NCBI GenBank assembly: GCA_002170005.2
Contig: NHGT02000026.1
Location: 41,463-75,884, forward strand
DNA length: 34,422 bases
Source of the DNA: a bacterium TMED144
Lineage (GTDB): Bacteria; Fidelibacterota; Marinisomatia; Marinisomatales; TCS55
Direction: 5' to 3'
Shown: positions 24,650 through 32,711 of the stretch, piece after piece
Layout of the letters: each line of letters begins with the position of its first letter
Numbering within the stretch: position 1 is the stretch's first letter
The notes under the pieces: generated by a model
The model's input: only the letters and a program-made list of their open reading frames with translations
What the model was told of the DNA's origin: nothing
Database searches by the model: none
Position numbers and translations under genes: made by a program

Positions 24650-25426
24650 ATGGATTTTGCTACCCTTATTGGAATTTTACTTGGATTAGGTGCGATCTTA
24701 GGAAGTATATTTTTAATGACACCAGACATTGGTATGTTTGGATCTCTATCAAGCTTTGGTATTGTTTTTGGAGGCATGATAGCATCGGTGTCAGTTGCTT
24801 TCCCTTTAAAAGATGTTTTGCAACTTGGTGCAGCTATGGGAGCCGTTTTCAAGGGTGGTGGTGATGCCCTTGGTGGATATGTTGAAGAAGCAGTTGAAGC
24901 AGCTGAGGTAGGTAGAAAGGGGACTGCTGATTTAGAAAAACATATTGACAGTGTTAAAAGTTATTTTTTTAAAGATGGACTCCAAATGGTAATTGACGGT
25001 TATTCATTAGATGAATTATCAGAAATTTTAAATACTAGAATTGATTATAGAGAACTTCGTGAAAATACACAGGCTGGTTTATTTAAATCGATGGGTGTTA
25101 TGTCACCAGCATGGGGCATGGTTGGAACCCTGATTGGTCTGGTAGTTATGCTATCGGGATTTGGCGGTGAAGGTGGTGGAACAGAAACGCTTGGTGCAGG
25201 TATGTCAGCTGCGCTTATTACAACATTTTATGGTGCTGTATTTGCAAATTTATTTTTTCTACCTATGGCTGATAAAATCAAAACAAGAATTACTTTTTCA
25301 AGCACATTACAAAATTTACAATTAGAGGCCGCTAGATTAATCCACCAGAAAAAACACCCGATAATTGTTAGGGAAAAACTAAATTCATTTATTCCTCCTA
25401 AAGAGTGGAAAAAAGAAGAAGGTTAA
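24650..25426 (+). CDS. motA: MotA-like stator proton/sodium channel subunit
   Basis: 258 residues, the full MotA/PomA length with four transmembrane helices (about 3-22, 31-50, 153-170 and 184-206). The large cytoplasmic loop carries G-R-K-G-T-A-D-L-E (Arg89, Glu96), matching the Arg90/Glu98 charges that push on FliG in E. coli. The helix-3 proline is in S-P-A-W-G-M-V-G-T (Pro153) and the helix-4 proline in F-F-L-P-M (Pro205). With MotB it forms the 5:2 ion channel that turns the rotor. Presence of the loop charges and a FliG gene in the same operon separates it from TolQ/ExbB and from the ZorA defence protein. The ion (H+ or Na+) is not decided by the sequence. Confidence 0.93.
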   Translation: MDFATLIGILLGLGAILGSIFLMTPDIGMFGSLSSFGIVFGGMIASVSVAFPLKDVLQLGAAMGAVFKGGGDALGGYVEEAVEAAEVGRKGTADLEKHIDSVKSYFFKDGLQMVIDGYSLDELSEILNTRIDYRELRENTQAGLFKSMGVMSPAWGMVGTLIGLVVMLSGFGGEGGGTETLGAGMSAALITTFYGAVFANLFFLPMADKIKTRITFSSTLQNLQLEAARLIHQKKHPIIVREKLNSFIPPKEWKKEEG

Positions 25427-25429
25427 TAA

Positions 25430-26218
25430 GTGGCTGCTACCCCCCAAGAAATTAAAAAATTTGAAGCCAAAGGAAGAGAGCAAGTTGACGAGGGCCTTCC
25501 TGGCTGGTTTGGAACCTTTGCTGACATGATGACGCTTCTATTTGCTTTTTTCGTTTTACTGGCTGCTATTTCTACCATTGACCCAGTAAAACTTCAGAAC
25601 ATGGCTGACGGAATGGGGAAATCTGTTGGCAAAAAGGAAGAGCTTGATAATCAAGCAATGTCATTAGGTGATATTCATAAAGCTGCAACTAAAATGGTTG
25701 AAGAGATGGCAAAGGATTCAGAGAACGGTGAAACGCCTGTTGAGGTCACAACAAGCCCTAAGGGTGTTACTATTGGCATTTCATCAGATATTAGCTTTGA
25801 ATCTGGATCAGCAACAACCAAAGCAGGATTTTTAGAAATTTTAAAAAAAATATTACCAACTATTCAAGAATCATATTTTAAAATAGCTGTTGAAGGCCAT
25901 ACTGATAGTGATCAACTTCCAAAATCATTAAGAAGATTCTATCCAAGCAATTGGGAATTATCTAGTGCAAGAGCTTCCGCAGTTGTTAGGCTCCTTATAG
26001 GTCTTCAAGTCGATCCAACCAGATTAGAAGCAGTAGGTTATGGTGAATTTGTACCTAGGGATAAAAACACTGCAGAGATTATTACCACAGAATTAATACA
26101 AAAGTATAATTCCACACCCCAACAAAAAGCTAGAAATAGAAGAGTGGAGATTACATTTCTTGCGCCTCGCGGTGGACCAGTAGCTAAGTCGATGGATATG
26201 ACTGAAAATGAAGAATAA
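25430..26218 (+). CDS. motB: MotB-like stator subunit with OmpA peptidoglycan-binding domain
   Basis: 262 residues from a GTG start 3 bases after motA. A short cytoplasmic head is followed by one transmembrane helix, W-F-G-T-F-A-D-M-M-T-L-L-F-A-F-F, in which Asp32 is the ion-carrying residue of all MotB proteins. A plug-like amphipathic stretch follows (about 51-68). The C-terminal OmpA/MotB domain (about 112-246) includes I-S-F-E-S-G-S-A, V-E-G-H-T-D-S-D, S-N-W-E-L-S-S-A-R-A and a closing R-N-R-R-V-E-I, the peptidoglycan-binding signature. All parts needed for an anchored, working stator are therefore present. It overlaps no gene; the FliF-like gene starts 25 bases later with its own Shine-Dalgarno. 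Confidence 0.94.
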   Translation: MAATPQEIKKFEAKGREQVDEGLPGWFGTFADMMTLLFAFFVLLAAISTIDPVKLQNMADGMGKSVGKKEELDNQAMSLGDIHKAATKMVEEMAKDSENGETPVEVTTSPKGVTIGISSDISFESGSATTKAGFLEILKKILPTIQESYFKIAVEGHTDSDQLPKSLRRFYPSNWELSSARASAVVRLLIGLQVDPTRLEAVGYGEFVPRDKNTAEIITTELIQKYNSTPQQKARNRRVEITFLAPRGGPVAKSMDMTENEE

Positions 26219-26243
26219 ATTTTATATGAATAAGGGAGTTACC

Positions 26244-27743
26244 ATGAAAAAATGGACTAGAACTGCATTCAAATATACTATACAATTATCAATGACTGGA
26301 TTATTGTTCGGTCAAGCAAGCAGCGGGTATCTAGCTCAAAAATTGATGATAGAAAATAGCTTAAGAACACGAATTTCAGACGCACTAGAAAAAGTCATTG
26401 AAAATAGAAAATATGTTATTGATGTTAGTGTTGATCTCGAACTTAGTAGTGCTGTAGAAAATCAAACTACGTACTCTCCAAATGGTAATTCTTTTGAATC
26501 TTTACAGTCAGTTGATGGTTCGCTGAGCAGAGATGAAATGGCAAACCCAGGTAGCGTTGGATTGCCTATACCGGGATTTGATTTTACAGGGGAAAATCAA
26601 CAGGCAAACACTAGTGCAGCTCAAGAAACTTCAATGGATTCACAACAAAGCGAGAATGTTGTTTCAAGGACTCAAACTGAAATGAGGCCTTCAATGGCAA
26701 GTGTCAGCAATATGGAGATTAGTATCATTTTACAGGAGGGCGCTGCGCCTGAATTAATAGAAAACATTCGCCAGGTTGTTATGGTAGCATCCAGATTTAA
26801 CCGTACGAGAGGTGATGTTTTAAGCATTATGACAGCTAGCTTTAGGGAAAGAAGGGATGAAAAATCTGCAGAGACAGTATTGCTAAAAAATATTGCTGAA
26901 AAATTGGAGTCACTTGAAAGCCAGAGAGAAAGACTTGGTGAAGTAGATTGGAAGCAAGAATTAGATAATTATAAACAAAATGAGGAGGAGAGAAGACAAG
27001 AGGACAGATTGTATTTCCAATCTCAATTAGCTGAATTAGAGAGTTCTGCTCGTGACGAGTCTTACAATCAAGAAAGGCAAGCGATGCTGAGGCAAGACTC
27101 GGTCAGATTGCAAACCTTGAATGAAGAAATTCAAAATCTTAAGTCTTTTTTAGGCGCAGATAATATTTCTGAATCTGAGATGGCTGAAGCCCAAAATACT
27201 GTTCAAGAAAAATTAGTAGAAAAAAACAGTCTTGATGCTCAAATAGAAGAAAAGCTTGCTATGTTAAACCAAGTTCAATCAGAATTAGACACAGCTCCTA
27301 GAGCTGGTATCATGAGCACTAACCCTGGTTTGGTCATCATTTTATCAATACTTGGTGCCTTAGTTCTTATTCTTGGTGTTATATTAATTGTTATACTTAT
27401 GAATAGACCAAAACAACCAAATTTACCGCCTTGGATGATGTACCCGCCAAGACGGCCAAAAAAAAAAGCCAACGCTAGCGGATCACCACAACCAATAATG
27501 ACACAAAATCAACAAGCTCCAACACAGCAGCCATCACCAGCTGAAGATATTCCAGTATTGCAAAGCGAAGTTAACGATATGAAACAAGCCGTTGTATCCA
27601 TGAGCGTTGGGCAACCACAAGCTGCAAACAAAATAGTAAAAGATTGGATTCTCGAGGAGGCCCCTCCTGAACCAGAACCTGCTCCAGTCCCAGAGCCTGA
27701 TGAAGATGAAGGAAAAGGAAAAAAGAAAAGAAAGAAAAAATAA
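26244..27743 (+). CDS. Reduced FliF-like MS-ring protein (RBM3, coiled coil, TM, FliG-binding tail)
   Basis: 499 residues from the ATG at 26244, which has GGGAG 5-10 bases before it; ATGs at 26208 and 26226 are less likely. Residues 9-24 form a signal peptide or membrane anchor. Residues about 33-200 match the third ring-building domain of FliF: V-S-V-D-L-E-L, T-T-Y-S-P-N-G, N-P-G-S-V-G-L-P-I-P-G, then V-S-N-M-E-I-S-I-I-L and R-T-R-G-D-V-L, with the usual disordered Gln/Ser loop between. RBM1 and RBM2 of normal FliF are missing. A coiled coil (205-350) is inserted before the C-terminal helix (360-386). The tail has Q-P-Q-A-A-N-K-I-V-K-D-W-I-L (457-470), resembling the FliF segment that docks on FliG, followed by a Pro/Glu then Lys-rich end. 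Confidence 0.85.
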   Translation: MKKWTRTAFKYTIQLSMTGLLFGQASSGYLAQKLMIENSLRTRISDALEKVIENRKYVIDVSVDLELSSAVENQTTYSPNGNSFESLQSVDGSLSRDEMANPGSVGLPIPGFDFTGENQQANTSAAQETSMDSQQSENVVSRTQTEMRPSMASVSNMEISIILQEGAAPELIENIRQVVMVASRFNRTRGDVLSIMTASFRERRDEKSAETVLLKNIAEKLESLESQRERLGEVDWKQELDNYKQNEEERRQEDRLYFQSQLAELESSARDESYNQERQAMLRQDSVRLQTLNEEIQNLKSFLGADNISESEMAEAQNTVQEKLVEKNSLDAQIEEKLAMLNQVQSELDTAPRAGIMSTNPGLVIILSILGALVLILGVILIVILMNRPKQPNLPPWMMYPPRRPKKKANASGSPQPIMTQNQQAPTQQPSPAEDIPVLQSEVNDMKQAVVSMSVGQPQAANKIVKDWILEEAPPEPEPAPVPEPDEDEGKGKKKRKKK

Positions 27744-27752
27744 GAGGTAGAT

Positions 27753-28688
27753 ATGATCACAGAATACAGCAGATTGTCTGGCCTTCAAAAAGTAGCTATA
27801 CTTTTTTCAATACTTGGAGAAAGTTTAGCACTAAATCTTGTAAATGATCTTGATCAAACTGAAATAAGAAAAATCAGAGCCGCTATGCGAGGAGTAGGAA
27901 ATGTTTCTTTCGCTGTAAAGAAACAAGTTATGGAGGAATTTTATTTCTCCTTTGTAAGTGAAAAATTTCAACCACAAGAAGAAGATAATGAACCAAAAAA
28001 ACCATTTTTATTCTTGAGTGACATTACCGATGAACAGTTAGTAGCTATGCTTTCCAATGAGGATTCTAAAGTCATAGCGATAACCTTAGCACAAGTTGAT
28101 AGCAAAAAAAGGATGATGGTGCTAGACAGAATTGGTGAAGACGAAAAAAATGAAGTTTTATTAAGTATTGGAAACCTTGATGGCGTACCACTTGAAGCTG
28201 TTGTTCAAATTGCCCATCGATTACAAAAGAAGGCCAAAGGACTGCCCAAAACCGTTGCTTTTTCAAGAGGCGGTGGAAAAGATTTGGCTGATTTACTAGG
28301 AGAAATGAATGCTCAAGAAGAAGAGCTATTTATGGCTAATCTTGAGCAAAATGACCCTGATTTAGCTAGTGAAGTTAAAAAATACAGGATAACCTTTGAA
28401 TCAATTTTTGAAATCTTTCCTGACAATCTCCTTCGAGATTTAATGAATGCTGTAGATCTTGATGCTGTAGCGATGGCTTTAAAAGGCATGGATCAGGTAA
28501 TCACAGATAAAGTTCTCGGTGTTCTTCCAAAGAAAAAACAAGCTATGTTTGAGCCCGTAGAGGGAGCTGTACCAAAGAGAGATGTTGATACGGCTCGTAA
28601 GAATGTAGTTTCTGCTGCCAAACAAATGGAAAAAGATGGTGCGTTTAAGCTTGAAGATCTTTTGGGTGGTGGCGACACAGTTGAATAA
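27753..28688 (+). CDS. fliG: FliG-like rotor protein lacking the FliM-binding EHPQ motif
   Basis: 311 residues with a GAGG site before the ATG. All three FliG domains are visible. The N domain (L-Q-K-V-A-I-L-F-S-I-L-G-E) binds FliF. The middle domain spans about 92-162. The C domain (about 198-300) has R-I-T-F-E-S-I-F-E, R-D-L-M-N-A-V-D, M-A-L-K-G-M and A-V-P-K-R-D-V-D, where MotA touches FliG in flagella. Normal FliG is about 330-345 residues. The middle-domain E-H-P-Q, which contacts FliM, reads E-D-S-K here (103-106). In the torque helix, the conserved Arg falls on a Lys of the K-K-K run at 260-262 and the Asp pair is largely lost. So MotA contact is plausible while the C-ring switch contact is not. 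A terminator follows. Confidence 0.93.
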   Translation: MITEYSRLSGLQKVAILFSILGESLALNLVNDLDQTEIRKIRAAMRGVGNVSFAVKKQVMEEFYFSFVSEKFQPQEEDNEPKKPFLFLSDITDEQLVAMLSNEDSKVIAITLAQVDSKKRMMVLDRIGEDEKNEVLLSIGNLDGVPLEAVVQIAHRLQKKAKGLPKTVAFSRGGGKDLADLLGEMNAQEEELFMANLEQNDPDLASEVKKYRITFESIFEIFPDNLLRDLMNAVDLDAVAMALKGMDQVITDKVLGVLPKKKQAMFEPVEGAVPKRDVDTARKNVVSAAKQMEKDGAFKLEDLLGGGDTVE

Positions 28689-28718
28689 GTTTTTTAATCC
28701 AAATTAAACTTTTTTATT

Positions 28719-28743
28719 AACCCTCAAACTATTGGGGGGTTTT
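28719..28743 (+). terminator. Intrinsic terminator at the end of the motor operon
   Basis: AACCCTC (28719-28725) can pair with GGGGGTT (28735-28741), using one G-U pair, around a nine-base loop, followed by a short T-run to 28743. It lies 30 bases after the fliG stop, which fits the end of the seven-gene unit. Confidence 0.6.
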
Positions 28744-28771
28744 ATATGGTCTTTTCTTTAATTTTGTAAGA

Positions 28772-29335
28772 ATGAAAAACAAAGTTTTTAAGAAAGTCTT
28801 ACATAACAAACTAATCAATTATTTAAAAAGATATCCTAACGAAAAAGAAAAGGTAACAAAAACACTTCATCTTTTAGTTAATGATCATCATTGTTTTAAG
28901 CGTACTAACTGGGATGGACATTTCACTGCTTCAGCTTGGGTTGTCGATAAAAGTCGAAAATGGATTCTTATGACACATCATAAACAACTTAATATCTGGC
29001 TTCAGCTTGGTGGCCATGCTGAAGACAATAACAATTTGTTAGAAGTCGCTTTAAAAGAAGCCAAAGAAGAATCAGGAATAAATAATTTTAATATAATTAG
29101 TGAAGAAATATTTGATCTCGACATTCACAAAATACCAAAATATGGTTCTAATCCTGAGCACCTACACTACGATGTAAGATTTATACTCCAAGCAGATAAA
29201 CTAGAAGAGCTTTCAATCAGTAATGAATCTAATGATTTGGCATGGATTGAAATTGAAGATGTATTAAACCTAAACCCTAAAAAATCAATAGAGAGAATGA
29301 TGCATAAATTTGTTAATCAATTTTCACAAGCATGA
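28772..29335 (+). CDS. Nudix hydrolase
   Basis: 187 residues. The Nudix box runs G-G-H-A-E-D-N-N-N-L-L-E-V-A-L-K-E-A-K-E-E-S-G-I: the metal-binding E-x-x-E-E core is intact, while the upstream Glu is Asn and the Arg is Lys. The preceding strand W-L-Q-L-G-G-H and the early S-A-W-V-V-D-K-S-R segment fit Nudix proteins that handle nucleoside diphosphate derivatives. An N-terminal helical extension of about 45 residues precedes the domain. Its substrate cannot be told. The stop overlaps the ATG of the glutamate-cysteine ligase gene by 4 bases (ATGA), so the two are co-translated. Confidence 0.88.
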   Translation: MKNKVFKKVLHNKLINYLKRYPNEKEKVTKTLHLLVNDHHCFKRTNWDGHFTASAWVVDKSRKWILMTHHKQLNIWLQLGGHAEDNNNLLEVALKEAKEESGINNFNIISEEIFDLDIHKIPKYGSNPEHLHYDVRFILQADKLEELSISNESNDLAWIEIEDVLNLNPKKSIERMMHKFVNQFSQA

Positions 29336-30606
29336 AAATTAAGAATAAGCTTAAGGAATTTATTTTAAGCAAGATTGTCAATGGCAATGATCGAAAAATA
29401 GGGCTTGAACTAGAAACATTTTATTATAATGAAGATCTTAAGCGAATTCAAGTAAACACAGTAGAAGATTTTTCAGCATTGCAATTTTTAGATGAAATAC
29501 GCAAAAGAAACACTGAAAGTTCATACTCGCTTGAACCGGGAGGACAACTTGAATGGGCTTCAAAGCCATGCAAAGACCTCTGGAGGATAGAATTAGAATT
29601 TAAAAAACATCAAAAGATTGAGGATGAAATTCTGACTCAAAATAGTATAAATAAACTTCAGGTTAGTGTAGACCCTTTACATGATGCTAACACTATAGAT
29701 TTAATAAAAGCTCCTAAATATGAGATAATGGCAAATCATTTAAAAAAAGGGGGGGGATTAAGTAGCTGGATGATGAGGAATACCACTAGCGTACAAGTCA
29801 ATATTGATTACACATCTGAAGATGATGCTAACCAAATGGCTTATATTGCCGACAATGTTCAACCTATTTATAGCATAATTTTTTCGAATTCTCCATTTAT
29901 AAACGGCAAGCTAGCGAAAGAGAGAAACTTAAGATGGGAAATATGGGAAAATACAGATCCTGATAGGTGCGGGTCTCTTTTTAACCATGGAATTAAAAAC
30001 ATTAATACTTTTATAGACGACTATATAGATTGGTTATTAGGTCAGCCATCAATGTATAAGGTTAATCAAAAAGGCCATTATTCAAAATTTCATGGCACAA
30101 TATTAGAATCTATAGATGAATCAGATGATATTTTTAATCAAATTGATATAATGCTTCACCAATCATTTACCAATGTTAGGTTCAAACCTTTTTTAGAGAT
30201 AAGATCGCCTGATCGTCCTATGAAGAATAATGAAATATCTCCTGGAGCTTTCATAACAGGAATTTTAGTCTCTCCGACTTCAAGAGAAAAGATGCTCAAA
30301 ATGATACATGAATGGTCGGATTCCGATAAGTTTAAACTAATAGAAAGCGCGTTTAGCTTATCCTATTCTAATCCTGGTCCAAAAGGAAAAATGATAGGTT
30401 ATTATATAGAAAAGATATCTGAGATAGCTTTAGAAGGGCTAGATGAACGATCAAAATTATATAATATAAAAAACGAAAAATCTATGCTCGAAGATTTTTT
30501 AAACAATGTAATATCTTATGGCCCAAAAACAATCCAACTGCAAAATGAATTCAAAGAGTCAGGAATGTCTATAGAAAACTTTATTAAAGAAATACTAATT
30601 TATTAG
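29332..30606 (+). CDS. gshA: Glutamate-cysteine ligase, GCS2 (plant/proteobacterial) type
   Basis: 424 residues. It would form gamma-glutamylcysteine from glutamate and cysteine with ATP, the first step to glutathione or related thiols. Signature blocks: I-G-L-E-L-E-T-F near the N-terminus, S-L-E-P-G-G-Q-L-E-W, W-M-M-R-N-T-T-S-V-Q-V-N-I-D-Y, N-S-P-F-I-N-G-K, and W-E-N-T-D-P-D-R-C-G. This is the GCS2/EgtA-like branch found in plants and alphaproteobacteria rather than the E. coli type. No glutathione synthetase (gshB) is next to it, so the product may be gamma-glutamylcysteine itself or the second gene may lie elsewhere. It is coupled to the Nudix gene and followed directly by a small membrane protein. 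Confidence 0.87.
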   Translation: MKIKNKLKEFILSKIVNGNDRKIGLELETFYYNEDLKRIQVNTVEDFSALQFLDEIRKRNTESSYSLEPGGQLEWASKPCKDLWRIELEFKKHQKIEDEILTQNSINKLQVSVDPLHDANTIDLIKAPKYEIMANHLKKGGGLSSWMMRNTTSVQVNIDYTSEDDANQMAYIADNVQPIYSIIFSNSPFINGKLAKERNLRWEIWENTDPDRCGSLFNHGIKNINTFIDDYIDWLLGQPSMYKVNQKGHYSKFHGTILESIDESDDIFNQIDIMLHQSFTNVRFKPFLEIRSPDRPMKNNEISPGAFITGILVSPTSREKMLKMIHEWSDSDKFKLIESAFSLSYSNPGPKGKMIGYYIEKISEIALEGLDERSKLYNIKNEKSMLEDFLNNVISYGPKTIQLQNEFKESGMSIENFIKEILIY

Positions 30607-31065
30607 ATGAATCCTAAAGTACTACATAACTTAACCATGATTCCCTTTTTTCTTTTTGGTATCATTGCATTGACTGTGGGTATTAGGTGGCTCTCTCATC
30701 CTGAGCCCTGGCTTTTAGATAAGATAGCCAATGAAACAATTTTAAAAGAATCATTCCAAGATCTATTTAAAAGAGAAGGAAACGACAATTTGCCTTTTTA
30801 TCTCACCAACATATATAGATTCTTTGGTCTGTGGGTAAGCTCAACTGGGGCACTGACACTTGTATTTACCTATTTAACTCGACTTGGTACACGTTTATCA
30901 AGGGCGCTAATTCAAAGTGTGTATTTATTTCTATTGGTTGGTGCTACTTACTTATTATATGTCTACATACCCAACTCACATTTTAAGTATCTTGCAGGTG
31001 CCTTTTGGGTTTTGTATGCTATTAGTTTTTGGAGTGGAATTCAACTAAATAAATTTGATAATTAA
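30607..31065 (+). CDS. Four-helix membrane protein of unknown function
   Basis: 152 residues. The ATG follows the ligase stop with no gap (TAGATG), so it is translated from the same message. Four hydrophobic helices are apparent: about 8-26 (M-I-P-F-F-L-F-G-I-I-A-L), 70-90 (F-G-L-W-V-S-S-T-G-A), 100-120 (Y-L-F-L-L-V-G-A-T) and 126-146. A polar periplasmic or cytoplasmic stretch separates helices 1 and 2. The layout resembles small DUF-type integral membrane proteins such as the DUF4345 group, but I cannot assign a family with confidence. No catalytic motif visible. Confidence 0.75.
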   Translation: MNPKVLHNLTMIPFFLFGIIALTVGIRWLSHPEPWLLDKIANETILKESFQDLFKREGNDNLPFYLTNIYRFFGLWVSSTGALTLVFTYLTRLGTRLSRALIQSVYLFLLVGATYLLYVYIPNSHFKYLAGAFWVLYAISFWSGIQLNKFDN

Positions 31066-31120
31066 ATCGATTTAAAAAAGGTTATACATTATAAAAAATT
31101 TTAAACTTAAGATATTTATT

Positions 31121-32632
31121 ATGAAAAATTTTATATTAATTAAGTTAGCTATTGTTACTTTTGGTCTATCGCAACCCTATGATATTGTTATTAAGCAGGG
31201 TAGAGTAATTGATCCTGAGACAAATTTAGATCAAATTTGCAATATTGGTATAATAGGAAATCAGATATCAGATATTACCAAAAACTCTATAAACGGAAAA
31301 ATTGCGATAAATGCAAAAGGCTTGGTTGTATCACCTGGCTTCATTGACCTTCACGCACATGGACAAACAAATTCTGCACATCGCTATCAGGTAAAAGACG
31401 GAGTCACAACTGCCTTAGAAATGGAGAGCGGAGTAGCATTTATTGAACGTTGGATTGAAGCAAAAAAGGGAAGATCTCTTGTCAACTTTGGAGCAACGGC
31501 ACCTCACGGGTTTTTGCGCTCTATTTCGATGGTTAAAAATAAAAGTACAGCTAATAAGTTGATTAATCATTTTAGCAAAAATGAAATGAAAATAGAAGAT
31601 TCAACCCAAAATAAAGTTAAATCTTCTGAAGAGGACGAAAAGTTAAAAAAACTATATAGCAGTTTATCATCTTCAAATTATCAGTCACAATCGCCCAACG
31701 AAATAGAAGAAACAAAAAAATTAATCAAAGATTACATCGATAAAGGAGCATTGGGCATAGGTCTTCCAGTTGGATATTACCTTGGAGCATCTGCGGGTGA
31801 GGTTTTTGAAATTTATAAGTTCGCAAAAACTTTAAATGTAACAGTATATACCCATACAAGGGGTTTTGGAATGCCTGGCATTCAAGAAGCAATGGCTGCG
31901 GCAACTACGGCAGGCGCATCAGTTCACATTGTTCATGCTAACAGCATGTCTCTTGGAGAAATAGAAACAACTCTATCAATGGTTGAGTCAGCACAAAAGA
32001 ATGGTCTTGATATTACAACTGAAGTTTATCCATACACAGCAGCTTCAACATCATTAGAGTCCATTCTTTTTGACGAAGGGTGGAAAGAGACTTTGAATAT
32101 AAGTTATAACGATTTACAATGGGAAAAGACGGGTGAGAGACTAAATAAAAAAACATTTTATGAATATCGAAAAAAAGGTGGAGTTGTAATTATTCATATG
32201 ATGAAGCCCGAATGGATAAAAATAGGTGTTTCTCACCCTGTTTCAATCATTGCTTCTGATGGAATGCCTTATGCTCCAGGCGCACACCCTAGAACAGCTG
32301 GGACATTTTCGAGAATTCTTGGCAAATATGTTCGCGAAGAAAAGATTCTAGATCTGATAACAGCATTAAAAAAAATGACAATCATGCCTGCAAAACGCTT
32401 GGAAAAGATAGCCCCTTCAATGGCGCGAAAAGGAAGATTGCAAATTGGCGCTGATGCAGATATAACAATATTTAACCCTAACACAATTATCGATAAAGCT
32501 GATTTCAGCGGCTTAAAGTACTCAGAAGGCGTTGAAACAGTCATAATTGATGGTAAGATAATTATTAAAGAAGGTAGAATTATAGAAAATGTGTTTCCTG
32601 GTAAGCCAATACTAAGCAAATACAAAAAATAA
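31121..32632 (+). CDS. Exported amidohydrolase, N-acyl-D-amino-acid deacylase-like
   Basis: 503 residues with a signal peptide (about 1-18, ending F-G-L-S-Q). The early Y-D-I-V-I-K-Q-G-R-V-I-D-P strand and V-S-P-G-F-I-D-L-H-A-H-G (metal-binding H-x-H) place it in the amidohydrolase superfamily. V-Y-T-H-T-R-G and V-H-I-V-H-A-N supply further metal histidines, and I-I-A-S-D-G-M the late aspartate. A-H-P-R-T-A-G-T-F and G-A-D-A-D-I-T-I-F-N-P are typical of the D-aminoacylase/dihydroorotase-like branch. It would release free D-amino acids from N-acyl-D-amino acids or act on related imides. A long polar insertion with Ser/Lys/Glu occurs at about 145-200. Its pairing in function with the M19 dipeptidase at 12500 is inference. 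Confidence 0.85.
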   Translation: MKNFILIKLAIVTFGLSQPYDIVIKQGRVIDPETNLDQICNIGIIGNQISDITKNSINGKIAINAKGLVVSPGFIDLHAHGQTNSAHRYQVKDGVTTALEMESGVAFIERWIEAKKGRSLVNFGATAPHGFLRSISMVKNKSTANKLINHFSKNEMKIEDSTQNKVKSSEEDEKLKKLYSSLSSSNYQSQSPNEIEETKKLIKDYIDKGALGIGLPVGYYLGASAGEVFEIYKFAKTLNVTVYTHTRGFGMPGIQEAMAAATTAGASVHIVHANSMSLGEIETTLSMVESAQKNGLDITTEVYPYTAASTSLESILFDEGWKETLNISYNDLQWEKTGERLNKKTFYEYRKKGGVVIIHMMKPEWIKIGVSHPVSIIASDGMPYAPGAHPRTAGTFSRILGKYVREEKILDLITALKKMTIMPAKRLEKIAPSMARKGRLQIGADADITIFNPNTIIDKADFSGLKYSEGVETVIIDGKIIIKEGRIIENVFPGKPILSKYKK

Positions 32633-32711
32633 TTATACTATTCACCTTAAAAGATTATTTATTATAAACATGATTATTGTTTAATTTGTTTCTTATAAAA
32701 TTCTTATTATT

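Noticed and set aside
24650-26218. MotA/MotB pair as part of a Zorya anti-phage system (ZorA/ZorB).
   Set aside because: Zorya loci carry ZorC/D/E helicase or nuclease genes and an elongated ZorA tail. Here MotA has normal length, and FliF and FliG partners follow.
22460-26218. Tol-Pal operon (CpoB-like gene next to MotA/TolQ- and MotB/TolR-like genes).
   Set aside because: MotA has four helices with the Arg/Glu loop, MotB has an OmpA domain, no TolA, TolB or Pal is present, and FliG is co-encoded.
32269-32625. A 118-residue minus-strand open frame inside the amidohydrolase gene.
   Set aside because: Antisense shadow of conserved amidohydrolase motifs; no recognisable protein features.
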